64,000 nt of DNA from Mesorhizobium hawassense (GCF_003289945.1 NZ_QMBP01000012.1:156567-220566); one strand, 5' to 3'. Shown: positions 44,754 through 54,163, numbered from the stretch's first letter. The notes: generated by a model not told the origin, from the sequence alone. Made by a program: numbers and translations.

Positions 44754-47700
44754 ATGATCAATGTCAGCCTCCGTTCTGAAATCATGAAAGACTATGTACC
44801 GGGAAGCGAGCTGGCCGGCGACCGCGATATCGTGGCGGCGATGCAGAAGGACGGCACGCTCCTTCTCTTCTCGATCGGCGTCGACGAGCATGTCTACATG
44901 CTCACCAAGGCGCCGGGTTCGAGCACGGGATGGAAGCGAACTGATCTCAGCGCGGATCTGCCGGCGGGGATCCGCACACTGCATCTGTGCGCCGCGCAGG
45001 CGGTTGACGGTTCGCCGATCCTGGCCATCGCGACTGCACCGCAATCGGGTGCCGAGCGGACGGTCTATGTCGCGACGGATTTCTCACTCACGCCGAAGCC
45101 GAAGCGCTGGAGCCCGAGAGGCTCGCGCACCGGCGTGGAAATAACCGCGATGACAACCGGCTCCGCCACCGACGGCCGGCCCGTCGTTGCCGTGGCTACC
45201 GTCGACGGGCAACGGCACATGTCCACCTTCTTCCTTCATCCCGACCCGAAGGGTGGGAACACCATCTGGCAGGAAGTCCCTTTGCCGCTCAATGGCAGCG
45301 GTGTCGTGGATATGGCGATCGGACACAATGCAAAGCTTGAAGCCGGCGTCGCGGGGCTCGAGGGACTGATCTATACGCTGCTCCGCGTCGATGACGTCTC
45401 GACACGCGTGATCGTGACCTCATTTCCCGATTTCACCGTCTACAACCACGTCATACCGGTTACCACCAGCCCGACCGCGCTTGCGGCGATCGGCCTGCCG
45501 TCCGGCGATACGCAATTGTTCCTCGGCACCGACAGCCTTTACGGGCTCAGCCCCAAGCAGCAGATGACGCAGGATGCAGCGGACGTGTCGGAAGCGTCTA
45601 CCAAGATCGTGCCCATGGGGCCGGACGCTTCGGCGCTTGCAATGGCGACAGGGCGCCATCCCGACGGCCGGCTCGAAATCTGGTGGCTGAACAAGAACGG
45701 CATCCTGTCCTTCGTGGAAGAGAAGCCTGCCGGCGGCTGGGGACAGCCGATCGCACTGCAAAAGCAGATCGGTGAGATGACCGCGTGGCGCAATCCGGTG
45801 AGCGGCGAGATCGATCTCTTCACGGTCGACCAGAATCATTCCCTTACCCATCTCGCGCAGGACCGCACGACGACGCTATGGTCGGCGCGATCGATCCTGC
45901 TGCCGGTCGATAAAAGCAATCTGACCAAGACCGTGGAGTGCAGCGCCTATACGACGCAGATCACGCTCAGCGATGCGGATGGCGCTCCTCTTGCCAACCA
46001 GACCGTCAAGATTTCGGCTTCGTCGCTCAGCCTCGTCTCCGTCGACGGGTCGCATTTCTTCGTCGACCAGTCCGGCCAGGTCGCCACGGCCGAGACCAAC
46101 GCTCTCGGCATGCTCAGCGTTGCGACGGCGGCAAAGGGTCTCGCGACCCCCAAGATCCGGCTCACCGGCGATTTCATGAAGGAGGCCATCGACTTCGACC
46201 CCAAGACCGCGGTGGGAAACCGGCTGAAATCCATCAGTGTCGACGACCTGAAGGGGGCAACCGTCACACGGGGCGGCAAGAAGGTACCGCTGGTCCCCGC
46301 GGGTCGATCGGCCCAGCTTTCCGATGCGGCACAGTCCCTGCGCCAACTCGTCAAGGTACAGACCCGCCTAGCGAAGCCCGGCAAAGCCGATGACGTCGAC
46401 GTTGATGTCGGCGATGCCGGCCCGGAATCATATGACATCAAGCCGCTCAGCAGCGCAGTGGCGACGCCTCTCGACGTTTCGCATCTACAAAACGGCGTTG
46501 TTCTGACGCTACCGACGACAGCCGCGACGCCGGCCCGCCTGGCCGCCCCGGAAGGTATCTTCGACTCCATCGAACACGCTTTCGGCGATGCGTGGGAAGC
46601 CGTGAAAAACGGCCTGATCGATGTCGCGAAGATCGTTATCGAGAAGGTCGATGACGGGCTGCGGATCGTCATCCATGGCTTGAAGACGGCGTTCTCAGCC
46701 GTGCTGAAATTCGCGGAGCAGGTCTGGAACGTCGTTGAATGGGTCTTTCAACAGATCGGCGCGGCCATCGAGGAACTCATCGAATGGCTGAGCTTCCTAT
46801 TTGAATGGGGAGACATTCTCAACACCCACGTGGTGATGCGGAAAATGACGCAGCTTGCTTTCAAACACATCGAAACCTCCATCTCATCTGTTGAAAAGGA
46901 CGTGATCGCAGCTCTCGATAGGCTGAAGCCAGACCTGGCCAAGAAGACTTTGAAATGGCCCGCGGACGGGGTATCGCACATGACCATCGCAGCCGCGCCC
47001 AAAGGCAGCAAGGCCCAATCCCTCACCAAGGACACGAAAACGAGTTGGATCGCCAGCAAGGTCAACCGTCACACGGTTGGTCGAGCGAGTTCCACGCATT
47101 CCGATCTGCCTTCGGACTCGATCGCCAAAACGCTCGAGGGCATTGGAGAAGACGAGATCAAGGCCATTCAGACCGCCTATGATGAAATCGTTGTCGACGT
47201 CGCAAAGAACATAATGCACTTCGATCTCGAAGCGATATTTAACCGGGTGATTGTCGCGTTCACTGACGCGCTGCTCGATACGGCGAAGAATATCGTGACG
47301 GTCGTCTGCGATGTGACCCAACTTGCGATCGAGGCAATCGACTCCATCCTGAACGCCCATATCAACATCCCAGTTATCACGTGGCTGTACGAGAATATCA
47401 TCGCACCTGGCAGCAAGCTGACGGTTCTGGACGTCAGTTGCCTGATCGCTGCAATCCCGGCGACTGTAATTTGCAAGCTTGTGACGGACAAAGCGCCATT
47501 CTCCGGCGCGCAAGCCGACGCGCTATACGGCGCGGACTCGCTCGATGCTTTTCAGACGATCCTCTCCGCGCAGCACGGTTCTGCACCGCGTGCTACGCAA
47601 GCACTGATGGATAGCAAGTCCCCAGCAATGCCATGGTATGCGACATTCATTTTGTCGTGCGTCGCGGCGGGGTGTCGATTTTCTACGGCAATTCTGTCTA

Positions 47701-48236
47701 CAGTCGCAATCGTCCTAAAAGGTAAACCCCTAAAATACGTGAGCGTAATATCGTCGACGCTGAAAACTTTAACTGCCGCAGTATCCATAATAACAACCTT
47801 GAACAACCCAGCCAAAAACACTCTTGTTCTTCTAATAGAAGGTGCGGTTATATATATACTAATAATACTGTGTATCACGTCGTATCTACAGTCAGCGGAC
47901 GATAACGTTCAGCCAATGCTTTATTATGCAATCAACGCCGCCCTAGGGGCCTTGGGATTCATTTTAGTTTGCACAAACTATACGATTGCGTCATTTGACG
48001 AAAAGGACGTATCCGATGCTCAGAGGGGACTGAAATTCGGCATGGTGGGATCTATATTTGTGGCGCTTTTCATTAATCCTCCACCCAAGCTGAAAGAGTC
48101 GGACAACCCGGTTTTGTTTGCGGCTTATGTGATACTGAAAGCAGGATCCCTAGTTTGCATGTATTCTTCGTTCGCCCTCAACGTTACGCGATCCTACCTC
48201 TCCAACAAAAACGAACTTCCCTACGTCGATATATGA
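44754..48236 (+). CDS. Large propeller/helical/membrane protein, toxin-like
   Basis: 1160 residues from ATG 44754 (GCAGGAGAG upstream). Residues 20-380 look like a beta-propeller lectin (blades such as LEIWWLNKNGILSF and GEIDLFTVDQNHSLTHL). An Ig-like domain follows at about 395-480, then an amphipathic helical region at about 590-720 (AVKNGLIDVAKIVIEKVDDG; EELIEWLSFLFEWGDIL), and a tail with about six hydrophobic helices from residue 955 to the end. No signal peptide. The helical segment recalls proteins I know as large unannotated bacterial and fungal ORFs. With the P47-like gene it could form a pore-forming or secreted toxin pair. The 3' 600 bases are AT-rich compared with the rest. Confidence 0.6.
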   Translation: MINVSLRSEIMKDYVPGSELAGDRDIVAAMQKDGTLLLFSIGVDEHVYMLTKAPGSSTGWKRTDLSADLPAGIRTLHLCAAQAVDGSPILAIATAPQSGAERTVYVATDFSLTPKPKRWSPRGSRTGVEITAMTTGSATDGRPVVAVATVDGQRHMSTFFLHPDPKGGNTIWQEVPLPLNGSGVVDMAIGHNAKLEAGVAGLEGLIYTLLRVDDVSTRVIVTSFPDFTVYNHVIPVTTSPTALAAIGLPSGDTQLFLGTDSLYGLSPKQQMTQDAADVSEASTKIVPMGPDASALAMATGRHPDGRLEIWWLNKNGILSFVEEKPAGGWGQPIALQKQIGEMTAWRNPVSGEIDLFTVDQNHSLTHLAQDRTTTLWSARSILLPVDKSNLTKTVECSAYTTQITLSDADGAPLANQTVKISASSLSLVSVDGSHFFVDQSGQVATAETNALGMLSVATAAKGLATPKIRLTGDFMKEAIDFDPKTAVGNRLKSISVDDLKGATVTRGGKKVPLVPAGRSAQLSDAAQSLRQLVKVQTRLAKPGKADDVDVDVGDAGPESYDIKPLSSAVATPLDVSHLQNGVVLTLPTTAATPARLAAPEGIFDSIEHAFGDAWEAVKNGLIDVAKIVIEKVDDGLRIVIHGLKTAFSAVLKFAEQVWNVVEWVFQQIGAAIEELIEWLSFLFEWGDILNTHVVMRKMTQLAFKHIETSISSVEKDVIAALDRLKPDLAKKTLKWPADGVSHMTIAAAPKGSKAQSLTKDTKTSWIASKVNRHTVGRASSTHSDLPSDSIAKTLEGIGEDEIKAIQTAYDEIVVDVAKNIMHFDLEAIFNRVIVAFTDALLDTAKNIVTVVCDVTQLAIEAIDSILNAHINIPVITWLYENIIAPGSKLTVLDVSCLIAAIPATVICKLVTDKAPFSGAQADALYGADSLDAFQTILSAQHGSAPRATQALMDSKSPAMPWYATFILSCVAAGCRFSTAILSTVAIVLKGKPLKYVSVISSTLKTLTAAVSIITTLNNPAKNTLVLLIEGAVIYILIILCITSYLQSADDNVQPMLYYAINAALGALGFILVCTNYTIASFDEKDVSDAQRGLKFGMVGSIFVALFINPPPKLKESDNPVLFAAYVILKAGSLVCMYSSFALNVTRSYLSNKNELPYVDI

Positions 48237-48293
48237 TTTTGGCAGGGCTCGAAGGGAACACAGATTCGCAAGCTTTATGAAAGGTCCTTGGCG

Positions 48294-48848
48294 ATGCATG
48301 AAACCCCCACTCTGACGAGCCGGCGACTCAAGCACCTGAAATTGCACATCCAAGCGATTACGGCGTCGCTTGCGTTGGCGATGTTCGCGCTCTCTCCTGC
48401 CTTCGCCGAAGAGAGCGCTGATCGCGGCGGCATCACGATCGACATCCCCGCAAACATCAAGGAAGCGAAGGTCGTTCTGAATATCAGTCGCCCGGCCTTC
48501 GAAGGCGACGAGCCAGCGGCGCTATCCTATATCCGCGTGATGACCAGCCACTTTCAACAAGACGGTGCCAAGGCGGACATCATCGCGGTGTTTCACGGTG
48601 AGTCCGGCTACATGCTTCTCGATGACGATACATATAATCGAGTGCGTAAATGGCAGGACGGCAATCCCTACAAGAAGCAGATCGCGGAATTTCAGGAACT
48701 GGGCGTCCAGTTCGAGGAGTGCGGCAAGACGATGGTGGACAATCATTGGGTAAATGCCGACATGCTGCCTGGCGTGAAGATCAACGCCGGCGCAAATTTT
48801 CGCGTCATCGAACTTGTCCAGCAGGGTTACACGCAACTGCAGCCGTAA
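48294..48848 (+). CDS. Periplasmic DsrE-like protein
   Basis: 184 residues. A signal peptide with an extended basic start (residues 1-39, cleavage after AFA) precedes a DsrE/DsrF-like fold: DIIAVFHGESGYMLL, GNPYKKQIAEFQELGVQFEECG with the conserved cysteine, then LPGVKINAGANFRVIELVQQGY. DsrE-type proteins relay sulfur in oxidation pathways; exported forms are common near sulfur and metal genes. ATG at 48294 is preferred with GAAAGG upstream; an in-frame TTG lies at 48288. About 60 bases after the giant gene. Confidence 0.85.
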   Translation: MHETPTLTSRRLKHLKLHIQAITASLALAMFALSPAFAEESADRGGITIDIPANIKEAKVVLNISRPAFEGDEPAALSYIRVMTSHFQQDGAKADIIAVFHGESGYMLLDDDTYNRVRKWQDGNPYKKQIAEFQELGVQFEECGKTMVDNHWVNADMLPGVKINAGANFRVIELVQQGYTQLQP

Positions 48849-49089
48849 GGCCTGAGCGCCGTCACAACCAACTGCGTTTTTGCAAACAGCGCCCGCCGCA
48901 ACCGATGCCAACGGTAAGAGTCTGTCTCTGCGGAGGCGGCGTGAATGATGCCCGTTTTTAACAAGTCATTGATCCCTCATTCTGGGACGTCGATTTCTCC
49001 GCGCCGCCGCAACGCGCGCAGATCACCGTGCGCCGCCTCGTTACGATAGAAGGTCGGAGACGCCCCGTGGCGCGATGGCTATAGTCGAG

Positions 49090-49240
49090 TATCGCGGCCC
49101 TTCGACGGCTTCCACACGGTGCCGACCTCGGTGTCGAAGACCTGTACGGTTCGCTTCGACACCAACAAATACTCGGTCCTGTCGACGGCCGTCGGCCGCC
49201 CGGTCGAGATCCTGCCTATGCCGACGGGATCGTCATCCGC
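49090..49240 (+). pseudogene. IS21-family transposase (IstA) remnant
   Basis: The translation PFDGFHTVPTSVSKTCTVRF followed by DTNKYSVLSTAVGRPVEI matches the C-terminal part of IstA transposases (D-R-N-x-Y-S-V motif region). The frame then breaks. Only about 50 codons are left; both ends are lost. Confidence 0.6.
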
Positions 49241-49459
49241 CCGCTGATATAGACCTCATACGTGCCGCTGGCGCGCCGGACAAAACTGGGAAACTTCCGC
49301 CAGGGCGCATCGCGTCGGCCATCAGCTCCAAGGGGGTGAAGCGCCCTGCTATTGTCGCGAAAATGCCGCTCACCTTCGGTGCGCCTCCGTCGCCTCCAAT
49401 TCCGGTCCACCCGGGAAGGGCAACGCACCCTGTCGGTGACCGGCTGAACAGGCATCCTC

Positions 49460-49669
49460 AATCAGGCCCCGGACTGTCGCTCGGCTCATCAGAACCAGTG
49501 GATTGCAAAACTGCCGCAACAGGACCGCCAGCTCGGCGAACGTGTTTGGCCCCTGGCGCGAAAGCCAGTTGCGCGCCTCGGTCGAAGTCAGCCCGGTGGG
49601 TCGAGAGCGGCATTCCTGCAGTACCTCGATAGCCGGTCGCGACCAGTAGGGCTCGCCACGCCGTGCCAC
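49460..49669 (-). pseudogene. P-type cation ATPase N-terminal remnant
   Basis: The minus-strand peptide VLQECRSRPTGLTSTEARNWL, then GPNTFAELAVLLRQFCNPLV, matches the Cation_ATPase_N region of Mg2+/Ca2+-type P-type ATPases: 'G-L-T-x-x-E-A...G-P-N...L-x-R-Q-F-x-N-P-L-V'. The rest of the pump, with the phosphorylation site DKTGT, is absent. Truncated. Confidence 0.7.
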
Positions 49670-49992
49670 GTTGGGAAGGCTGAGTTCTCGATCATCACGG
49701 TTTGATAGCGAAGAAGGCCACGAGCCCCCTTGATCGACATCAAGGCTGGGAGAATTTACGATCCGAGCTGAAACAGGCTGCGCGATAGATGCGCTGGAGA
49801 GTTCGGAGCGTTGCGTGAACCGGGCTCGGGGTCTAACCGATCACGAAGTGGCCGAGGGCGACCTCATCCTGGCACCGGCCTTGTGCCAGGACGGACGTGG
49901 CTCCCTTTGTGCGAACGCCATATTTGAAGCTCGGGAAGTAGAGCCGAGACGATGCCCTTCAGCAAGACAGCCAGCTCGATGCCAATTTGCAT

Positions 49993-51780
49993 CTAACTCG
50001 GGAGGCCAACCTTGCTAAGGCCCTCGGACAGATGGTCAACGTCGGCCTGATCGCGGAAGGGGAGCCGTCCGACATGCTCGGCAAATGAGTATTTCGGATT
50101 GATCTCCATCAGTTCGCGCCAGACCCGGCCGGCTTCCTCGGCCTCGCCCAAATGGCCGAGCGCAACAGCAAGAAAAGCGCGAGAGAGGTCTGTGTTCGGG
50201 GCGAGCCGGATACGCTCCCTGAACAGCGCCGAGGCAGCTTCGAATTTGCCGGCGACAAGATAGGCAGAGCCGAGAAAGTGGATGTATAGCTGCCTCAACG
50301 CGGGATCGAGCCGGATGGCTTGTTCGATATGGGGAATAGCCGCGAGGGGCTGGCCGCCATAGATGTTGACGATGCCGCGCGAGTTGTGTGCCTGAGCGTA
50401 GTTCGGATTGAGATTAAGCGCCGCGTCCGCTTCAGCCGCGGATCGGTCGAGATCCTTGTTCCACAAGTAAAAGACCGAGGCGACGTAGTGCACGAAGGCA
50501 ACCTGCGGGCTCTTCTGCAAGGCCAAGTCGACATGGCGCTCGGCCTTTTCAAGCGACTCGCTCCAGCCATCCGTCCAATGGAACTGCCAGTTGAGCACCT
50601 CGGCCATTGCGAGCCCGGCATAGGGTTCGCCATAGTTCGAATCCTGGGCGATCGCTTGCGCGAATAGGTCGGTCGAGCGCTCGAACACGCCACGGTTCCT
50701 GATGGTCCCCCATAGCGCCTCGCGCCCGAGCAGGAAAAAGTCGTGTGCCTTGCTGGTCGTTTTGACAGCACCAAGCATCGCGGCTTCGCTCGGGCTCAAT
50801 TCGATCATCAGCGCGTCAACGATCCGCCGGGTGACCTCATCCTGGACCGCGAAGACGTCGCTCAGTTCGCGATCGAAGCGGTCGGCCCACAGGTGTCCGC
50901 CGGTTTCCGCATCGATCAGCTGAGCGGTAATCCTTACCCGGTTGCCGGCGCGGCGGATGCTCCCTTCAAGCACCGAGCGGACACCGAGCTCACGGGCCAC
51001 CTGCCGCACGTCGACAGCCTTGCCCTTATAGGCGAAGCTCGAATTGCGCGCGATCACCAGCAGGCCGCTGACTTTAGAGAGGTCGGTGATCACATCCTCG
51101 GTTATCCCGTCGGCGAAATATTCCTGATCAGGATCGCCGCTCATGTTCTGAAACGCCAACACGGCAATTGAAGGCTTGTCGGGCAGCGCGAGCTGTGGCG
51201 AAGGCCTCTCCGGCACAGCGGCTTCCGCGGCTGCCGCCGGCTTCGCCTGAGCGGGGACTCCGACTTGCAGCGAATAAACTCGGACCGGATCGGCGATGTT
51301 CTTGAGTTGCACCGCGCCACGATCGTTGATTGCGAGATCGAGCCTTGCCTTGACCTGCCAGTACGCTTGCTCGGAGAGACAGATGCTGCCAGGCTCGCAA
51401 ATGCCTTCGAGCCGCGCGGCGATATTGACGCCGTCGCCCATCAGATCGCCGTCGCGCTCCTCCACGACATCGCCCAGATGGATGCCGATGCGAAAGTCGA
51501 TGCGGCGGTCGGGCGGCAGCCCGGCATTGCGCTCAACCATGCCATTTTGCACCTCGATGGCGCAGCGCACCGCGTCCACGACGCTACGGAACTCGACAAG
51601 GGCTCCGTCCCCGGTGCGCTTGACCACGCGACCATGATGCACGGCAATCGTCGGATCAATCAGATCGCTGCGGAGCGCCCGCAGCCGCGCTAGGATGCGA
51701 TCCTCATCCGCGCCGGCGAGCCGGCTGTAGCCGACCACATCCGAGACCAGGATCGCTGCTATTTTCCGGGTCTCACTCAC
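49993..51780 (-). CDS. Class III adenylate/guanylate cyclase with TPR repeats
   Basis: 595 residues from GTG 51780 (AAGGAG six bases before; ATG 51795 also possible). Residues 5-170 form the cyclase domain: metal-binding aspartates in LVSDVVGYSR and RTGDGALVEF, and the GDGVNIAARLE segment. A TolB-like stretch (SIAVLAFQNMSGDPDQEYFA) and an EpsG-like domain follow at about 200-320, then TPR repeats in the C-terminal half. This architecture is common and multicopy in Mesorhizobium. Last gene inside the tRNA-Gln island. It would make cAMP in response to an unknown signal. Confidence 0.9.
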   Translation of the reverse strand: MSETRKIAAILVSDVVGYSRLAGADEDRILARLRALRSDLIDPTIAVHHGRVVKRTGDGALVEFRSVVDAVRCAIEVQNGMVERNAGLPPDRRIDFRIGIHLGDVVEERDGDLMGDGVNIAARLEGICEPGSICLSEQAYWQVKARLDLAINDRGAVQLKNIADPVRVYSLQVGVPAQAKPAAAAEAAVPERPSPQLALPDKPSIAVLAFQNMSGDPDQEYFADGITEDVITDLSKVSGLLVIARNSSFAYKGKAVDVRQVARELGVRSVLEGSIRRAGNRVRITAQLIDAETGGHLWADRFDRELSDVFAVQDEVTRRIVDALMIELSPSEAAMLGAVKTTSKAHDFFLLGREALWGTIRNRGVFERSTDLFAQAIAQDSNYGEPYAGLAMAEVLNWQFHWTDGWSESLEKAERHVDLALQKSPQVAFVHYVASVFYLWNKDLDRSAAEADAALNLNPNYAQAHNSRGIVNIYGGQPLAAIPHIEQAIRLDPALRQLYIHFLGSAYLVAGKFEAASALFRERIRLAPNTDLSRAFLAVALGHLGEAEEAGRVWRELMEINPKYSFAEHVGRLPFRDQADVDHLSEGLSKVGLPS

Positions 51781-52131
51781 GTCGTGCTCCTTCATCCGGC
51801 CAACTGCAGCCAGATCGCGCCGTCCTTCTCAACATAGAGCCATTGAGCACAGGGAAGATAGCCCCGAGTCATTGGTCAGATGGTCCGCATAGGTTCGACC
51901 CGAGTCGTTCGAAATAGCTCGGCGAAGCGCAAGACCTGGCGCAATTAAGACGTCCAGTCCTGTGGCTAGCCGCGTCCCCTTTCAGGCCGCGTCTAAGCAA
52001 ATCTCCAGGCGCAAAGCTGCCGTCTCCACTCGATGCATGTCAAATTGACCAAAACCCGCATCTACTGCCCCGCTTTGTCCATAAGCCCGCGCAAATCGGG
52101 CTGAGGCGCGGCCCAGAAAGTTCGAAAAGCT
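51781..52131. other. Non-coding end of the tRNA-Gln island
   Basis: About 350 bases upstream of the cyclase gene up to attR. No gene recognised; it should contain the cyclase promoter. Confidence 0.35.
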
Positions 52132-52150
52132 TCCAGGTTCCCCAGCCAAA
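52132..52150 (+). other. attR of the tRNA-Gln island
   Basis: Exact second copy of the 19-base tRNA-Gln end (TCCAGGTTCCCCAGCCAAA), without the rest of the tRNA. Marks the island's right border. Confidence 0.85.
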
Positions 52151-52355
52151 GTTTTCCGGTCCGTTCTCAAACTCAAACCGTGAGCTCATCGGAACAGGAC
52201 ATCCCCATTGGCTAAACCCCTGCTGATCCGCCATCTATATTAGCAATCAACCATATATTAACAGCTGCGGCGCAGCCTGCTCGAATCGGGAGTATCCCCG
52301 ATCGACGATCCGGCGCTCTGTGTGCCGAGACGCTCGACCGATGCGGAGCAAACGC

Positions 52356-52589
52356 ATGAGTGTCGAAACAGCATTGGCGCAGATATTGCGCATGATCCAT
52401 CGCCGCGCCCTGAATTTGGCGACGATGCCGGACGATGAGAGAGATCCATACTACGACAGCATCCGCCGGTCATGCTGCGGCGCGGCCGAGCATATCGGGC
52501 AGTCCCCCGACAACGCGGCCATCACGGCAAACAGCATGGTCGAATTTACCCGGGCGATGGTCGGCATCATCGAGGCGGGGCGCGGGTAA
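52356..52589 (+). CDS. Hypothetical protein, 77 residues
   Basis: ATG at 52356 follows GGAG at proper distance. Helical protein with two adjacent cysteines (RRSCCGAAEHIG) and no recognised family. First backbone gene after the island; function unknown. Confidence 0.55.
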   Translation: MSVETALAQILRMIHRRALNLATMPDDERDPYYDSIRRSCCGAAEHIGQSPDNAAITANSMVEFTRAMVGIIEAGRG

Positions 52590-53208
52590 ACCGCGGACGC
52601 CGACACGCTCGCGACGAATTTGGAAGTGCCGAGAAGCGCGGTGCCGGCGCATTGCCCGAAGCCCGGCGGCGATGGTTGCCACCGGTCAAAGATCAAAACT
52701 TCCAGGCGATCGTCATCTCAGGCCGCCCCAAGTGTTCGACGACAGATGCCTGGCTGTCGGCATCACCGGCCAGCAAACATCCATCTGAGTGTCGGACGGC
52801 AGCCCGTTCGGCATCCGCGCCGTCCTGCGGCCGTCCTGCGCGTATTTCAAGGCCATGCCCATGCGATTCAACGTCTTCAAAAGCGACATAGACCTTATCC
52901 TGTTCGCCAAGGCTATGACGGAGACAATCCCCGCCGCCTTCATTGTGGCGGTCTAAATGGTCGATGACTGTTTCCGTCGCATTGCACGCAAACATGAGGC
53001 CCGTAACGAGAACGACTGCCTCTGAAACATCTGCATGCAAATGAGTTGATCGTTGCATGCAAGGCGTCAGGCCTTCCTGGCTTACCGGCGGATGCATAGT
53101 TGCCGTTTCGAAACAAAAGCGCGCTCAAGCGCCATCAAATCGAAACCCAGCTGCGGGAAAACCGCCATCGACCGGCACGACCGGAATTCAAACGAAGGAA
53201 AAGACGAA
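52590..53208. other. Stretch without a supported gene
   Basis: About 620 bases. Open frames occur on both strands (e.g. minus 52693-53097), but they are mutually overlapping and have no recognisable motifs. A purine-rich GAAGGAAAAG at the right end is the ribosome binding site of the next gene. Confidence 0.35.
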
Positions 53209-53388
53209 ATGTCCAAGATCGTTCGCAATGCAATTCTCGCCGTTGTTGCCGTCGCCGGCCTGGCGAGCTCGGCTTATGCTCAGCAGGCAACCATCAATTC
53301 GTGCAGCAACCATGACGATTACTATGGCATGTGCCTCGGCGCCGCGAACAATGGCGGTCACCACGAGAGCCGCGGCGATCGCCGTTAA
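53209..53388 (+). CDS. Small secreted protein, 59 residues
   Basis: ATG at 53209 preceded by GAAGGAAAAG. Residues 1-24 form a signal peptide (VVAVAGLASSAYAQ). The mature 35 residues have two cysteines and are rich in N, H, D and G (SCSNHDDYYGMC). Probably periplasmic, perhaps metal-binding. A terminator follows at 53411. Confidence 0.7.
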   Translation: MSKIVRNAILAVVAVAGLASSAYAQQATINSCSNHDDYYGMCLGAANNGGHHESRGDRR

Positions 53389-53410
53389 TCGGCACGTCGC
53401 GCTGGAAAGA

Positions 53411-53443
53411 GCCTCGCCGGCATATCGCCGGCGGGGCCTTTTT
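53411..53443 (+). terminator. Rho-independent terminator
   Basis: GCCTCGCCGGC pairs with GCCGGCGGGGC across a 5-base loop with one T-G pair, followed by CTTTTT. It lies 23 bases after the small secreted-protein stop. Confidence 0.85.
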
Positions 53444-53647
53444 GCGTTTCGAAAGGGGTAACGGTTTCTGCTCGCCCGTGGCATTCTTCCCAACGAGCGG
53501 TGCCGCACACCAGGAGCCCAGTCCCTTTGTCGGCTGGTCCCTCGGCAATCTGATCCAAACCGGCATTTCAGCAATTTTTCCCAAGCTTTGAAACCCGTAG
53601 CGCTGCAACGGTTCTGTTCGCGTTTGCGTTGTCCTTGGGAGAAAATC

Positions 53648-54163
53648 ATGCCGATCGCAATGCCCCCGTTTCTTGCCGCTCTCGGGTCCGAAGGCCCTTC
53701 GGCCGACATGGCCAAAGACATGGGCCTTTACGGATGGCTGGTCGGAAGCTGGGACATGGACACGGTCCACCATCTCGACGACGGCACGATCCAGAAATGG
53801 GATGGCGAATGCCACTTCGGCTGGGTGCTCGAAGGCCGCGCCATACAGGACCTCTGGATCAGGCCGAGGCGCCCTGCCCCATCCATCATGTACGGCACGA
53901 CCTTGCGCGTCTTCGATCCCGGGGTCGGTGGTTGGCACATCATCTGGAGCGATCCGCTCAACCAGGATTATTCGCGCCAGATCGGGCGCGCCGAGGGCAA
54001 GGATATCGTCCAGATCGGCGAGGACTCGCGCGGCCTGCAAACGCGATGGCGCTTCACCGGCATCACCGCCGACAGCTTTCATTGGTTCGGCGAGGAAAGA
54101 GCCGCCGAGAGCGACCCCTGGCGCATTACCTATGAGCATTTCGCGCGGCGGATAAATTCCTGA
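53648..54163 (+). CDS. Hypothetical protein, calycin/DUF1579-like
   Basis: 171 residues from ATG 53648 (GGGAGA upstream). The beta-rich pattern LVGSWDMDTVHHLDDG...GECHFGWVLEGRAIQD...WRFTGITADSFHW resembles lipocalin-like DUF1579 domains that bind small hydrophobic ligands. No signal peptide. Function unknown. Confidence 0.7.
   Translation: MPIAMPPFLAALGSEGPSADMAKDMGLYGWLVGSWDMDTVHHLDDGTIQKWDGECHFGWVLEGRAIQDLWIRPRRPAPSIMYGTTLRVFDPGVGGWHIIWSDPLNQDYSRQIGRAEGKDIVQIGEDSRGLQTRWRFTGITADSFHWFGEERAAESDPWRITYEHFARRINS

Larger units (their letters stand above)
48849..49992. other. Decayed region with transposase and ATPase fragments
   Basis: No intact gene. Plus strand around 49096-49230 holds an IS21-type transposase remnant and the minus strand at about 49460-49669 a P-type ATPase N-terminal remnant (listed separately). 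From 49680 to 49992 I see nothing recognisable. The mixture marks this as a junkyard between the DsrE-like gene and the adenylate cyclase. Confidence 0.55.
36643..52150 (+). mobile_element. Genomic island at tRNA-Gln, partly decayed
   Basis: About 15.5 kb bounded by an exact 19-bp repeat of the tRNA-Gln end. It contains a broken serine recombinase, a cytochrome c remnant, a frameshifted ZIP gene, IS21 and P-type ATPase fragments, and intact genes for PCS-like, DoxDA-like, AraC, P47-like, giant, DsrE-like and adenylate cyclase proteins. No intact integrase lies within it, so it is probably immobile. A tyrosine integrase would be expected at a tRNA site; none is seen. Confidence 0.8.

Noticed and set aside
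49075..49632. 185-codon plus-strand gene
   Set aside because: Only a short IS21 remnant and an antisense ATPase fragment are recognisable; the frame itself is a chance one.
52693..53097. 134-codon minus-strand gene
   Set aside because: No motif, no ribosome binding site and overlapping frames on the other strand of similar quality.
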